64,000 nt of DNA from Bin5 sp965221145 (GTDB taxonomy: Bacteria; Chloroflexota; Anaerolineae; Caldilineales; Caldilineaceae), in assembly GCA_965221145.1 (NCBI GenBank), contig OZ244877.1, positions 992,001 through 1,056,000 on the forward strand, given 5' to 3'. Of this stretch, positions 36,580 to 45,316 are shown piece by piece. Positions within the stretch are counted from its first letter, which is position 1. Each line of letters opens with the position of its first letter. The notes beneath the pieces are model-generated. The model was not told the DNA's origin. It saw only the letters and a program-made list of their open reading frames with translations, and searched no databases. The translations under genes and the position numbers were made by a program.

Positions 36580-37809
36580 GTGAGACTGGAAACGATCCGC
36601 AACCATCTGCGCCAACACGGTATGGCCGGTTGGCTGCTTTACGACTTTCGCGGCCAGAATCCGATCGCAGCATCCGTTGCCGGGTTGGAATCCACCGGAA
36701 CGCGGCGCTGGTTCCTATGGATTCCTGCCGATGGCGAACCACAATGGCTGGTCCACGCCATCGAACAGGCGACCTTCAGCCCCGTACGCCCTGACGTGGC
36801 CGGTCCGCTGCATCTGTACGTCGGCTGGCACGAGATGGAGCAGAAGCTGAGCGATCTGTTGCCACAGGGCGCTTCCAGCCGGATCGCCATGGAATACAGC
36901 CCCCGCGGCGCGATCCCCTACGTCAGCAATGTCGATGCCGGTACGCTTGAGATGGTGCGCGCGGTCACCAACGCGACTGTCGTCAGCAGCGCCGATCTGG
37001 TGCAACTCGTTCAGGCCGTGCTCTCATCGGAGCAGATGGATAGCCACCGCCGCGCCGCCGCCCACGTGCTGGCGGCCAAGGACGCGGCCTTCGCCTTCGT
37101 GTCGGCAGCCCTGCGCCAGGAGCGGGAGATCACCGAGTACGGCGTGCAGCAACTGATCGTGGCGCATTTCCGTGCCGCGGAACTAGCGTGGGATCACGAT
37201 CCGATCGTGGCCGTCAACGGCAACGCGGCCCTGCCCCATTACGCCCCCAGCGCACAGCAGCACAGCCCGATTTGGCGCGGTGACGCGCTCCTGATCGATC
37301 TATGGGCCAAAGAGAAGAACTGCCCTGACGACTGCTACGCCGACATCACATGGAGCGCCTACTGCGGAGGGGAGCCGCCGCCAACGATGGCGAGCGTTTT
37401 TGCCGTCGTCGCCCAAGCACGCGACACCGCCATCGCCTTCATCCGGCAGGCGTTTGACCGCGGCAAAACGGGTCACGGCTACGAAGTCGATGACGCCGCC
37501 CGCAAGGTGATCGAAGAGGCCGGTTTCGGCGCCGGCATCCTGCACCGCACCGGGCACAGCCTGGGGCCGACCATCCATTGGAACGGCGTCAACATCGACA
37601 ACGTGGAGACCCAGGACCGCCGCAGCCTGATGCCCGGCGTCATGTTCACAATCGAACCCGGCATCTACCTGCCCCAACTGGATTTCGATGACAGCGGGCA
37701 GGCCAAAGGGCTGGGCATCCGCAGCGAAGTCAACTGCATCGTACACGACGGCAGCCTGGAGGTGACGACGCTGCCATTTCAGCAAGAGCTGGTGCAGTTG
37801 GGCGACTAA
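36580..37809 (+). CDS. M24-family metallopeptidase (Xaa-Pro aminopeptidase-like)
   Basis: A 409-residue pita-bread-fold protein with a GTG start; AGGAA lies upstream. The five dinuclear-metal ligands are present: Asp240 (LLIDLWAK), Asp255 (CYADITW), His326 (LHRTGHSLG), Glu359 (FTIEPGIY) and Glu383 (IRSEVNCI). The N-terminal 150 residues form the creatinase/prolidase-like domain. It probably cleaves Xaa-Pro or related peptides in the cytoplasm. It precedes lutABC but there is no functional link apart from strand. Confidence 0.9.
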   Translation: MRLETIRNHLRQHGMAGWLLYDFRGQNPIAASVAGLESTGTRRWFLWIPADGEPQWLVHAIEQATFSPVRPDVAGPLHLYVGWHEMEQKLSDLLPQGASSRIAMEYSPRGAIPYVSNVDAGTLEMVRAVTNATVVSSADLVQLVQAVLSSEQMDSHRRAAAHVLAAKDAAFAFVSAALRQEREITEYGVQQLIVAHFRAAELAWDHDPIVAVNGNAALPHYAPSAQQHSPIWRGDALLIDLWAKEKNCPDDCYADITWSAYCGGEPPPTMASVFAVVAQARDTAIAFIRQAFDRGKTGHGYEVDDAARKVIEEAGFGAGILHRTGHSLGPTIHWNGVNIDNVETQDRRSLMPGVMFTIEPGIYLPQLDFDDSGQAKGLGIRSEVNCIVHDGSLEVTTLPFQQELVQLGD

Positions 37810-37925
37810 AATGCACCCCTCTCGCGGTTCAGCCTTCGCTGCCGACGACAGGACGCCCTCAACTCCATGAATTGTGCAATACGAAGTACGCAATACGCCA
37901 TGCAGTGAGAAGAGCGGATCATCCT

Positions 37926-38777
37926 ATGCGTAAAGCCACATTTGAACGAAGACCCCAGCGCGTTGCGTTGTTCGTCACCTGCATGGTGGACATGCTCTAC
38001 CCCGGCGTGGGCATCGCCACCTGCGAATTGCTGGAGAAGAACGGCGTCGAGGTCGTCTTCCCGGAGGAACAGACCTGCTGCGGACAACCGGCCTTCAACG
38101 CCGGCTACCGCGACGAAACGCGTAAACTGGCGCGGCGCTTCCTGTCGATCTTCGGGCCGCTGGTGGAGAAAGGCGAGGTAGACGCCATCGTCGCGCCCTC
38201 CGGCAGTTGCGCTACCATGACCGGCCACTTTTATGAGATGATCTTCCAGGAATCTCAGGAGATGGATCTGGGCCATCAGGCCGAACGGCTGGCAGCGGTG
38301 ACGTTTGAACTGACGGAATTTCTGGTCGATGTTCTCGGCCTGGCAAGCACCGGCGCGTATCTACAGGGCAGAGCCGCCTATCATCCCTGCTGCCATCTCT
38401 ATCGCGAGCTAGGTGTGGACGAGCAGCCCCGCAAGTTGCTGGACGGCGTGCAGGGCCTTGACGTCGTCGATCTCCCCCACGCCCAGGACTGCTGCGGATT
38501 TGGCGGGCTGTTCGCGATCAAGAATAGCGGCATCAGCGCGGCCATGGGCCGGGCAAAGGCCCGCTATGCGCAGCAGTGCGGCGCGGACGCCATCGTCCTG
38601 TGCGACGTGAGCTGTATGACACATATCAACGGCATTCTCAGCCGTGAAGGCGTAAGCTGCCGCGCCCATCATATCGCCGAGATTCTCAATGACCATCTCG
38701 GCAGACATCTGCGCCCGCCCTCGGCGCCACCCCCGACGCAAGCGGACCATCCCCGGCGCTGGGGCGATACGGCCTGA
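37926..38777 (+). CDS. lutA: (Fe-S)-binding lactate-utilisation protein LutA/YkgE
   Basis: About 283 residues from the ATG at 37926 (MRKATFERRPQRVALFVTC); the open frame from 37872 starts in a MITE-core relic. Two CCG domains carry the cluster-binding cysteines: the first with TCCGQPAFNAGY, the second with HPCCHLYRELG and DCCGFGGLF. LutA is one subunit of the LutABC complex that oxidises L-lactate to pyruvate. lutB and lutC follow on the same strand. The C-terminal 20 residues are an unusual Pro-rich tail. Confidence 0.93.
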   Translation: MRKATFERRPQRVALFVTCMVDMLYPGVGIATCELLEKNGVEVVFPEEQTCCGQPAFNAGYRDETRKLARRFLSIFGPLVEKGEVDAIVAPSGSCATMTGHFYEMIFQESQEMDLGHQAERLAAVTFELTEFLVDVLGLASTGAYLQGRAAYHPCCHLYRELGVDEQPRKLLDGVQGLDVVDLPHAQDCCGFGGLFAIKNSGISAAMGRAKARYAQQCGADAIVLCDVSCMTHINGILSREGVSCRAHHIAEILNDHLGRHLRPPSAPPPTQADHPRRWGDTA

Positions 38778-38885
38778 GATGCTGGCGCAGTGAGGGTTGC
38801 AAGACCAGAGTGAGTCCGAGCGGGAATGCTCCCATTTCCGGCTTCGCTTTACATGCGCATTGACCGGCCAACAGGAACGATCACT

Positions 38886-40313
38886 ATGCAGGTAGACATT
38901 CATGCCCCCTACAAGGACCGCGTCCAGCAGGCCCTGAGCGATCCCAATCTTCGGGTCGCGGTCAGCAAGGCCACCGACCGTATGTCCGATGCGCGTCACG
39001 CCTCTATGGGCGCAATCGAGGGACAACAGCTGCGGACGCAGGTGCGCCAGATGAAGGAGAATGTGCTGCGGAACTGGCCCGACTACTTGCAACAACTGGA
39101 AACGAACCTGCGCGAAAACGGCTGCGTCGTCCACTGGGCCGAGGAGATCGAGGACGCGCAGGAGATCGTCAAAGAGATCGCTCTGCAGAACAGCGCCAAG
39201 CTGGTCGTCAAATCAAAATCGATGGCGACCGAGGAGATCCACCTCAACCACGCCATGGAAGAGGCCGGCCTGCGCGTCGTCGAGACCGACCTGGGCGAGT
39301 ATATCATCCAGCTGGCCGATGAACCGCCCAGCCACATTGTCGCTCCCGTCATCCACAAGCGGCTGGAAGAGATCGCCCAGGTCTTCCAGGAAAAGTTGGA
39401 TATGCCGCCCACGCGTGAACCGTCGAAGATGACATCGCTGGCGCGTGCCCGACTGCGCCAGGAGTTCTTCGCCGCCGAAATGGGCATCAGCGGCTGCAAC
39501 TTCGCCATCGCCGAAACCGGAACCGTCTGCATCGTCACCAACGAAGGCAACGGGCGCATGGTCAGCAGTATGCCCCGCGTCTATGTGGCCGTAATGGGCA
39601 TTGAAAAGCTCGTCCCCACGGTTGAGGACGCCTTCCTGCAGCTACAGGCCCTTTGCCGCAGCGCGACAGGGCAGCAACTCACGGTCTATTGCTCGATGAC
39701 CAGCGGGCCGCGCCAGGAAGGTGACGTAGACGGCCCCGAACAGGTGCATGTTGTGCTGCTCGACAATGGCCGTTCCCGCATGTTGGCGCGCGGCTACGGC
39801 GAGGCGTTGATGTGCATACGCTGCGGCGCTTGCCTCAACGCCTGCCCGGTCTATCAGGAGATCGGCGGCCACGCCTACGGCGGCACCTACAACGGCCCGA
39901 TCGGCGCCGTGATCTCGCCTGCCCTGGCCCCGGAGATCGCCCAATTCAAGGAGTTGCCCCATGCCACCTCTCTGTGCGGCGCCTGTCGCGAGGTCTGTCC
40001 GGTGAAGATCGACCTCCCTCGTCTGCTGCTGGACCTGCGCTCCGATCTCGTGGAGCAGGGCGTCGGTCCCAAAGCGGAGGCCTTGGGCATCAAGAGCTAT
40101 GCCGGGCTGATGAGCAGCCGCCGTATGTACGAGAATCTCGGCAAACTTGCCAGCATTGGCTCCAATCTATACGCCGGCATGAGCGGGGGCAACATCAAGT
40201 TTCTGCCGCCGCCCCTGAATGGCTGGACCGCTTATCGGGACTTTGCGCCCTTCGCCCCCAAGAGCTTTCGGGCGTGGTGGAAGGAGCGTAAGAAGCTGCG
40301 CGGGCAAACGTGA
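38886..40313 (+). CDS. lutB: Iron-sulfur lactate-utilisation protein LutB/YkgF
   Basis: About 475 residues from the ATG at 38886, which follows AGGAA; the frame is open from 38826 without a site. An N-terminal LUD domain (KATDRM..LVVKSKSMATEEIHLN, AETGTVCIVTNEGNGRM) is followed by two 4Fe-4S motifs, CIRCGACLNACPVYQ and CGACREVCPVKIDLP, and a C-terminal tail. Together with LutA and LutC it forms an electron-transferring lactate oxidase complex at the cytoplasmic membrane. Confidence 0.93.
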   Translation: MQVDIHAPYKDRVQQALSDPNLRVAVSKATDRMSDARHASMGAIEGQQLRTQVRQMKENVLRNWPDYLQQLETNLRENGCVVHWAEEIEDAQEIVKEIALQNSAKLVVKSKSMATEEIHLNHAMEEAGLRVVETDLGEYIIQLADEPPSHIVAPVIHKRLEEIAQVFQEKLDMPPTREPSKMTSLARARLRQEFFAAEMGISGCNFAIAETGTVCIVTNEGNGRMVSSMPRVYVAVMGIEKLVPTVEDAFLQLQALCRSATGQQLTVYCSMTSGPRQEGDVDGPEQVHVVLLDNGRSRMLARGYGEALMCIRCGACLNACPVYQEIGGHAYGGTYNGPIGAVISPALAPEIAQFKELPHATSLCGACREVCPVKIDLPRLLLDLRSDLVEQGVGPKAEALGIKSYAGLMSSRRMYENLGKLASIGSNLYAGMSGGNIKFLPPPLNGWTAYRDFAPFAPKSFRAWWKERKKLRGQT

Positions 40314-40353
40314 GGTCCCGCGCGCCGAGCCGATTCAATCTGGATGATCGAAC

Positions 40354-41118
40354 ATGAATGCACGTGACACAATCCTATCCCGCCTGCGGGAGACCCTGCG
40401 CCAACCGAACCTGCCCTTTCCCCCGCCCGAAAGCCCCGCGCTCACGCAGGCCGAGCGCATGACCGTCACCCACGCCGCCGGAGATCGCTGGGCGCTGGCT
40501 GAACGCTTCGCGCAGGAGTTGGCCGCGGTGAAGGGCAGTTGTGATCTGTTGGAAACCGTGACCGAGGCTCGTTTGGCCATCGTTTCCCGTCTGCAAATAT
40601 GGCTGGAGGAGGAACAGGCAGCCCGCAAGACAGCCGACGCCGAACGAATCGAGGATTGGGATATCCTCTGTTGGCCGCTGGCGCACCTGAACGTCGGTGG
40701 ATTGCAGCACATGCTGAAGGAGACGGGCTTCAAGCTGGTTGAACCGACCGATCTGCACGATCCCCAGCAGCGGGAGCGTATCCGCTCGGTTCGGGCCGGC
40801 ATCACCTCGGTGGAGGCGGCCTTTGCCAGCACCGGCTCTTTCCTTGTCGGCGGCGGTGGAGCAAACTCCCGCGCCGCCAGCCTGACCCCCTTCCGTCACC
40901 TGGTCCTGATCCCCTTCAGCAGACTCTTTGCGACCGGTGAAGACTGGATGGCCGAGATGCGGTTTTCTGGAGAACTGGACGCCTACGTGCGCCGGAGCCG
41001 TAACCTTTCGATCATCACCGGCCCAAGCAAATCGGCCGATCTTGAAGGCAATCTGACGTTGGGTGTCCATGGCCCGAAAGTCGTGCATGCCATTCTCTTC
41101 GACGATGTGCAGCGATAG
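40354..41118 (+). CDS. lutC: LUD-domain lactate-utilisation protein LutC
   Basis: A 254-residue protein with a single LUD domain: ITSVEAAFASTGSFLVGGGGANSRAASLTPFRHLVLIP carries the family Ser/Thr-Gly-rich signature, and the C-terminal HGPKVVHAILFDD is typical of LutC (HGP in LutC/YkgG). The third gene of lutABC, 40 bases after lutB. The ribosome-binding site is weak (GATGATCGAAC), so its translation may depend on coupling. Confidence 0.9.
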   Translation: MNARDTILSRLRETLRQPNLPFPPPESPALTQAERMTVTHAAGDRWALAERFAQELAAVKGSCDLLETVTEARLAIVSRLQIWLEEEQAARKTADAERIEDWDILCWPLAHLNVGGLQHMLKETGFKLVEPTDLHDPQQRERIRSVRAGITSVEAAFASTGSFLVGGGGANSRAASLTPFRHLVLIPFSRLFATGEDWMAEMRFSGELDAYVRRSRNLSIITGPSKSADLEGNLTLGVHGPKVVHAILFDDVQR

Positions 41119-41226
41119 ATTTTACGACAGGCAATGGTTGGCGAGTGTGACGCATCGTCGGACAGGCAATGTCCCAATGCCGCGCGCCGCCGCGCGCGTG
41201 TGAATAACTGGAAAGGAGCTTATAAG

Positions 41227-42108
41227 ATGGCGAATGAACAGGAGCAACAGTTCCGCACGATTATCGGCTGCACGCAGTTGGCGGACGCGCTCGCTGCCGT
41301 CGACGACCCCGCCGCAAGCGCCCTGCGCATCGTAGACTGCCGCTTCGACCTGAGCGACACCGAGGCAGGCCGCCGCGCCTACGCCCACAGCCACATCCCC
41401 GGCGCAGCCTACGCCCACCTGGATGACGATATGTCGGGGCCGATCGTGCCGGGCCGCACCGGCCGTCATCCCCTGCCGGATGCGGCGGTCTTCGCCCGCA
41501 CCGTCACCCGCCTGGGCATAAGCAACGCGTCTCAGGTTGCGTTGTACGATGACGGCAGCGGCAGCATGGCCGCGCGGATGTGGTGGATGCTGCGCTGGAT
41601 CGGCCACGAGGCCGTCGCCGTACTGGACGGCGGCTGGGACGCCTGGACAGCAGCCGGTCTGCCCACCCGCAGCGGTGTCGAAACGTCGCAAGCCGGCAGC
41701 TATTCGGCTGATCCGCGTCCTGAACTGGTGGTCGATGCCCATGAGATGCTTGCGAAGACCGCCAGCGGCGGCGCGTTGGTCATTGACGCCCGCGCCGCCG
41801 ATCGCTTCCGCGGCGAGAATGAGACCCACGATCCCTTGGGCGGCCATATTCCCGGCGCCTCCAATCTGCCCCATAGCGGCAATCTGCGCGACGGTCTCTT
41901 CCGCGAACCGGCCGAGTTGGCCGACCGCTTCGGCCAGCTGATGGGCAAGCGCCCTCCCACCGAAGTGATCTTCTACTGCGGCTCCGGCGTCTCCGCCTGC
42001 CATAACGTCCTGGCTGTGCTGCACGCCGGGCTGGGGGAGACCCGTCTCTACCCCGGCTCCTGGAGCGACTGGATCACCGACCCGGCGCGGCCCACGGCCC
42101 AGGGGTAG
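41227..42108 (+). CDS. Sulfurtransferase (tandem rhodanese domains)
   Basis: A 293-residue thiosulfate/3-mercaptopyruvate sulfurtransferase. The N-terminal rhodanese domain lacks the Cys (LYDDGSGS), as is normal for tandem forms. The C-terminal domain has catalytic Cys251 in YCGSGVSACHN; the CGSGVS loop resembles mercaptopyruvate sulfurtransferases (CGSGVT). The ATG at 41227 follows AAAGGAG; the frame from 41134 is not used. Cytoplasmic. Role: persulfide transfer or sulfur assimilation. Confidence 0.92.
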   Translation: MANEQEQQFRTIIGCTQLADALAAVDDPAASALRIVDCRFDLSDTEAGRRAYAHSHIPGAAYAHLDDDMSGPIVPGRTGRHPLPDAAVFARTVTRLGISNASQVALYDDGSGSMAARMWWMLRWIGHEAVAVLDGGWDAWTAAGLPTRSGVETSQAGSYSADPRPELVVDAHEMLAKTASGGALVIDARAADRFRGENETHDPLGGHIPGASNLPHSGNLRDGLFREPAELADRFGQLMGKRPPTEVIFYCGSGVSACHNVLAVLHAGLGETRLYPGSWSDWITDPARPTAQG

Positions 42109-42379
42109 ACCGGGGGCAGGAGGCCCTGCGCAAGAGTAAATATAACGAGTCGTCCTCTTCAATCTCGGTGTAGCGGACACATGCTACCGTTTCGAATTCT
42201 GGGCCGACAATGGGCGTGAGCGACGCGTCCGTGTAATATGTACACAGCAACCCGTGCTCATCTTCCGTCCCCTCGCCGTGCCAGAAGGAGTGCAGCAGCA
42301 GGCCGTTCGCATTGGGACTTATATACTTGCTTAGCCATGAATAGAAAATCTGGAATCGGCGCTGGGCGGTGGTGGTCAA
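42074..42379 (-). CDS. Possible small gene or gene remnant
   Basis: A 101-residue frame from a TTG, overlapping the sulfurtransferase 3' end by 35 bases. Residues 10-80 (IFYSWLSKYISPNANG, LLCTYYTDASLTPIVG) look coding, while the last 20 run antisense into the sulfurtransferase and look random. This fits the remains of a longer gene truncated at about 42125. I recognise no family. No ribosome-binding site is clear. Confidence 0.3.
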   Translation of the reverse strand: MTTTAQRRFQIFYSWLSKYISPNANGLLLHSFWHGEGTEDEHGLLCTYYTDASLTPIVGPEFETVACVRYTEIEEDDSLYLLLRRASCPRSTPGPWAAPGR

Positions 42380-42383
42380 TGCG

Positions 42384-42412
42384 TTGACAGGTATAGCACA
42401 GTATGCTATAAT
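42384..42412 (+). promoter_or_regulatory. Consensus sigma-70 promoter with embedded palindromic operator
   Basis: TTGACA at 42384-42389 and TATAAT at 42407-42412 match both consensus hexamers, with an optimal 17-base spacer. The spacer and -10 overlap the inverted repeat TATAGCA-CAGTA-TGCTATA (42392-42410), an ideal position for a repressor to block polymerase. It drives the small membrane protein at 42446. Confidence 0.75.
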
Positions 42413-42445
42413 TTAACTATATTATGCCACGCGAGGGGGACGATC

Positions 42446-42691
42446 ATGGCAGCCACGACTGATCATAGTGGACGATTCAATCAGGTTGAAAGCAGTGTAA
42501 ATGATCTAAATAAAAGTGTTGGCAGATTGGAAGGGGAGTATAGACATTTGGCTACGAAAAACGACGTAAGCAAAAGTTCCCTTCGGCTTGTATTTTGGAT
42601 TGTTGGTGTAGGTATAACAGTACTAGCAATTCAAATTGCGGCTTGGTCTAATATCATGTCAAGCATTGCGGCATTGGCGATGCAACCGTAG
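42446..42691 (+). CDS. Small coiled-coil membrane protein
   Basis: An 81-residue protein: an N-terminal heptad-type segment (FNQVESSVNDLNKSVGRLEGEYRHLATKNDV) followed by one transmembrane helix (LVFWIVGVGITVLAIQIAAW, about residues 48-67). The layout resembles haemolysin XhlA-type or small spanin/holin-associated proteins, but there is no decisive motif. AGGGGGA precedes the ATG. It is monocistronic: the consensus promoter is 34 bases upstream and a terminator is 28 bases downstream. AT-rich compared with the rest of the window. Confidence 0.65.
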   Translation: MAATTDHSGRFNQVESSVNDLNKSVGRLEGEYRHLATKNDVSKSSLRLVFWIVGVGITVLAIQIAAWSNIMSSIAALAMQP

Positions 42692-42718
42692 CCATAGTCG
42701 TTGCAGGTCAAGCGTCTA

Positions 42719-42751
42719 GCCCTGGCGGGAAATCCACCAGGGCCTTTTTTT
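42719..42751 (+). terminator. Rho-independent terminator
   Basis: GCCCTGG (42719-42725) and CCAGGGC (42737-42743) form a seven-bp GC-rich stem with an 11-base loop, followed by CTTTTTTT. It ends the transcript of the small membrane protein. Confidence 0.85.
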
Positions 42752-42833
42752 GGGAATTACTTACTTAACTGCACAGAATTTGGGCAACGACGCCATGTAG
42801 TATCATGTTATATTGGTACAGTTAGGAGGGGTA

Positions 42834-43986
42834 CTAACCTTGCGGGTTTATTCCATAATAGTCGTGGAGAGCCTGCGTCAACATCTCCGCTGTGGTGTTG
42901 AGACCAGCACCAAGTACTCTCGAAGCCATCTTCGCTATCACCCCTCCTAACCAAGTTTTCACCTTGGGACCCAGTTGCCCGTCAGTTGCATTCGGTTCCC
43001 CAGAAACGGCAGTTTCGATCTCACGGATATCTTCATCATCAATGTTGAGTTCTCGCAGAAAATTCAGTAGGGAGTCCGTATCACCTTTTTGAACTGTCTT
43101 GGTTATCTGTTTCACGTTCTCGCCACTCGCAACGGTATTTCGGTCGCCATATATATTAACGTTAAAGAGGTTTCTGGCGACTTCAGAAATTACCGTTCGG
43201 TTTTCCAAGTCTTCCGACGTGATGTTGTTTTCCTGAAGTCCTAGCACGAAATCCAAGAGTTTATTCTTTACCTGATCAAGGATGCCTACAATGACATGGG
43301 ATGGTATAGGCTGTTGCGCATCAACGAGCACCATACCCCCTGACAATTCAATATACTCCCGCCCGATCATCACCATTTCTTGCGTCCATTTGTTATGTAG
43401 GGTGTCCTTCAATGCCTGTGCTTCCAGTTCCCCAACACCCTGTACAAAATATAGGTTCTCTACGTGGTCCTTGAGAGAGTCGGGCAGATGATAGGTTGGG
43501 AGTACCATATTCTTCGTCATACGTAACTACCCAGCCTCGTCTAGGAAGTTGATTGAAAAGGAACGGGCATCGGTTAAAAAGACCAAAAATGACTGCCGGA
43601 AAACGTGAATCCTCCATCTACACGCCATAATTCGCACCATTTGTGCCGTTTTGACCCGAACCTGACCTTTTCAGACAGATTCCAAACACGATTTATTACA
43701 CTTGGATGACTTGGTTGCCCATTGAAAGTCGCACATTGCGTAATGGCTGAGTAGTTACCGTCATACTTTGAAATGGTCCAACAAAGGTGCCAAAATTGGT
43801 TGGGCTAAAATGCCTGTACCCTGGCACACTCTCCCGGTCTCTATACCCACCAAGTTCAAACTCAACCCACTCACGAAACTCCGGCAGACCTATAGCATTG
43901 GCAAGAATCTTTGCTTTTCTAAGTGTATTGGAAAGACTTGCTGATTCGTTTACCAAATCGGAACGTATTTCATCAAGCAAATTCAT
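42834..43986 (-). pseudogene. AbiTii-like gene, interrupted
   Basis: Two minus-strand frames together resemble one AbiTii-domain protein. The 5' piece (43696-43986) begins MNLLDEIRSDLVNESASLS and continues through LPEFREWVEFELGGY and FVGPFQSM. The 3' piece (42834-43520) continues with LPTYHLPDSLKDHVENL, IVGILDQVKNKLLDFVLGL, IYGDRNTVASGENVKQI and the ending ALHDYYGINP. They are in different frames and separated by about 175 bases (43521-43695) of unrelated sequence with stops, so the gene looks disrupted by an insertion. AbiTii proteins are linked to phage abortive infection. The frames are otherwise intact, so the event seems recent. Confidence 0.65.
43521..43695. repeat. Insert interrupting the AbiTii-like gene
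   Basis: About 175 bases with no similarity to the flanking AbiTii halves. Its outer ends can be aligned as poor inverted repeats (GTCAT near each edge and GAAAAGG about 40 bases inwards), hinting at a small mobile element unlike the other MITE family here. The ends are not sharply defined by eye. Confidence 0.35.
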
Positions 43987-44426
43987 GGTTCACTCCACTA
44001 AGTTAATGAGGATGTTCAAAGTTGAGAGCAGGTTTAGGCATAATGTTTCCTCTGGCGGGGCAGATGTGTTATAATATATATTGGAAGGGTGGAGAAAGGC
44101 GGGTGTGTATTGATATAGGGAGTATCTTCGACCCGCCTCAGACACAAAAATGTTTGCAATTGTGCCCATCCTTTCAGCGCCCCTTGCAATGGGATGCAAA
44201 AGTGCATCAAGCACGCTCCACGAGCAAGCCTACTACATTTGTGGTGGGCTTGTCCATTTTTGAGAGAAAGGAGGTACGTTATTCCAGATTTTTTGCGCTG
44301 GGGTGATCTGTCTTCGTCGTCATAGAATCCCATGCAAAAGATGTCTCCTGTGGGATGAACGTATCAGGAAGGTTTGTGTCATAATGATGCGGATCGCACT
44401 TCAGCCTACCCCAAAGGATATTCCCA
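43987..44426. other. Intergenic region with a candidate RNA gene
   Basis: A 440-base gap between the AbiTii remnant (minus) and the TIM-barrel gene (plus). It contains the structured RNA candidate at 44082-44261. After it, AAAGGAGGT at about 44266-44274 looks like a ribosome-binding site, but no start codon or open frame follows at the right distance. Confidence 0.45.
44082..44261 (+). ncRNA. Candidate structured small RNA of unknown family
   Basis: An extended -10 promoter TGTTATAAT lies at 44067-44075. The following 180 bases can form three stems: AGGCGGGT/ACCCGCCT (44097-44104 with 44131-44138, and GATA/TATC inside the loop), CCCAT/ATGGG (44165-44169 with 44188-44192), and GATGCA-AAAG-TGCATC (44193-44208). 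They are followed by a 12-bp terminator-like hairpin at 44225-44252 and TTTTT at 44257-44261. No open frame of note. No known RNA family recognised. No good -35. Confidence 0.4.
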
Positions 44427-45296
44427 ATGAGAACGCGAACTGGCAACTTCCCCATCGGCTTCCGGCGCGGCAACTCCAACTGGCAACGGGACCTCCCCTC
44501 GCTGTTGGAATGGGCCGTGCAGAATGATCTCGAAGTGATCGATCTGACCAGCGCCCCCGCCGCCGCGGTCAAGGCGGTCGCCGAAGCGGGCCTGCGCATC
44601 GGTTCCATCGATCTGCCGGACGCGCCGGGGATGATCGCAGCCGACGCCGGTCGCCGCGCCGAAACCCTCGCCCGCAACAGCGACTATATCCGCGCCTGCA
44701 CCACCGATGGCCCCCAGAATTTCTTCGCCGTGATGCTGCCCGATGATCCGGAACTGCCGCGCGCCGAGAACTACGCCTATATGGTTGAGAGTTTTGGCGC
44801 GTTGGCCGCCGTCCTGGAGGAGAGCGGCTCCCACTACGTCATCGAAGGCTGGCCGGGGCCGGGCGCGCTCTGCTGTACGCCGGAAACCTACCGCGCCTTC
44901 CTGCGCGATGTCCCGTCACCGTCGATGAGCCTCAACTACGACCCCTCCCATTTGATCCGCATGGGCATCGACCCGCTGCGCTTCCTGGAAGAGTTCATCG
45001 ATCGCGTGCATCACGTGCATGGCAAGGATACCGAAATCCTGGCGGAAAACCTCTACGAATACGGGCACGAGCAGCCGGCCGCCTTCGCCGAACGCATCGC
45101 CTTCGGCGCGCACAGCTGGCGTTATACGATTCCGGGGCAGGGTCTCTTCCGTTGGGGTGAAGGTCTGCGCATTCTGGCGGAGAACGGCTACAGCGGCTGT
45201 GTCTCCATCGAACTGGAAGATTCCAACTTCAATGGCATGGAGGAGACGGAAAGGCAGGGCATCCTCCACGGCGCCCGTTTTCTGGCAGGCTGCTGA
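44427..45296 (+). CDS. Xylose isomerase-like TIM-barrel sugar isomerase/epimerase
   Basis: A 289-residue protein of the AP-endonuclease-2/xylose-isomerase-like superfamily. Likely metal ligands are in VIEGWPG (Glu), LNYDPSHL (Asp and His), VHHVHGKD (His/Asp) and the final SIELEDSNF (Glu). AAAGGA precedes the ATG. It is predicted to isomerise or epimerise a sugar or keto sugar in the cytoplasm. A second, more distant member is at 54881. Confidence 0.87.
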   Translation: MRTRTGNFPIGFRRGNSNWQRDLPSLLEWAVQNDLEVIDLTSAPAAAVKAVAEAGLRIGSIDLPDAPGMIAADAGRRAETLARNSDYIRACTTDGPQNFFAVMLPDDPELPRAENYAYMVESFGALAAVLEESGSHYVIEGWPGPGALCCTPETYRAFLRDVPSPSMSLNYDPSHLIRMGIDPLRFLEEFIDRVHHVHGKDTEILAENLYEYGHEQPAAFAERIAFGAHSWRYTIPGQGLFRWGEGLRILAENGYSGCVSIELEDSNFNGMEETERQGILHGARFLAGC

Positions 45297-45316
45297 TCGA
45301 TTGATCCTGACTGCGT

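Noticed and set aside
42380..44300. Prophage remnant
   Set aside because: A small membrane protein and an AbiTii remnant lie here, but there is no integrase, structural gene or attachment-like repeat.
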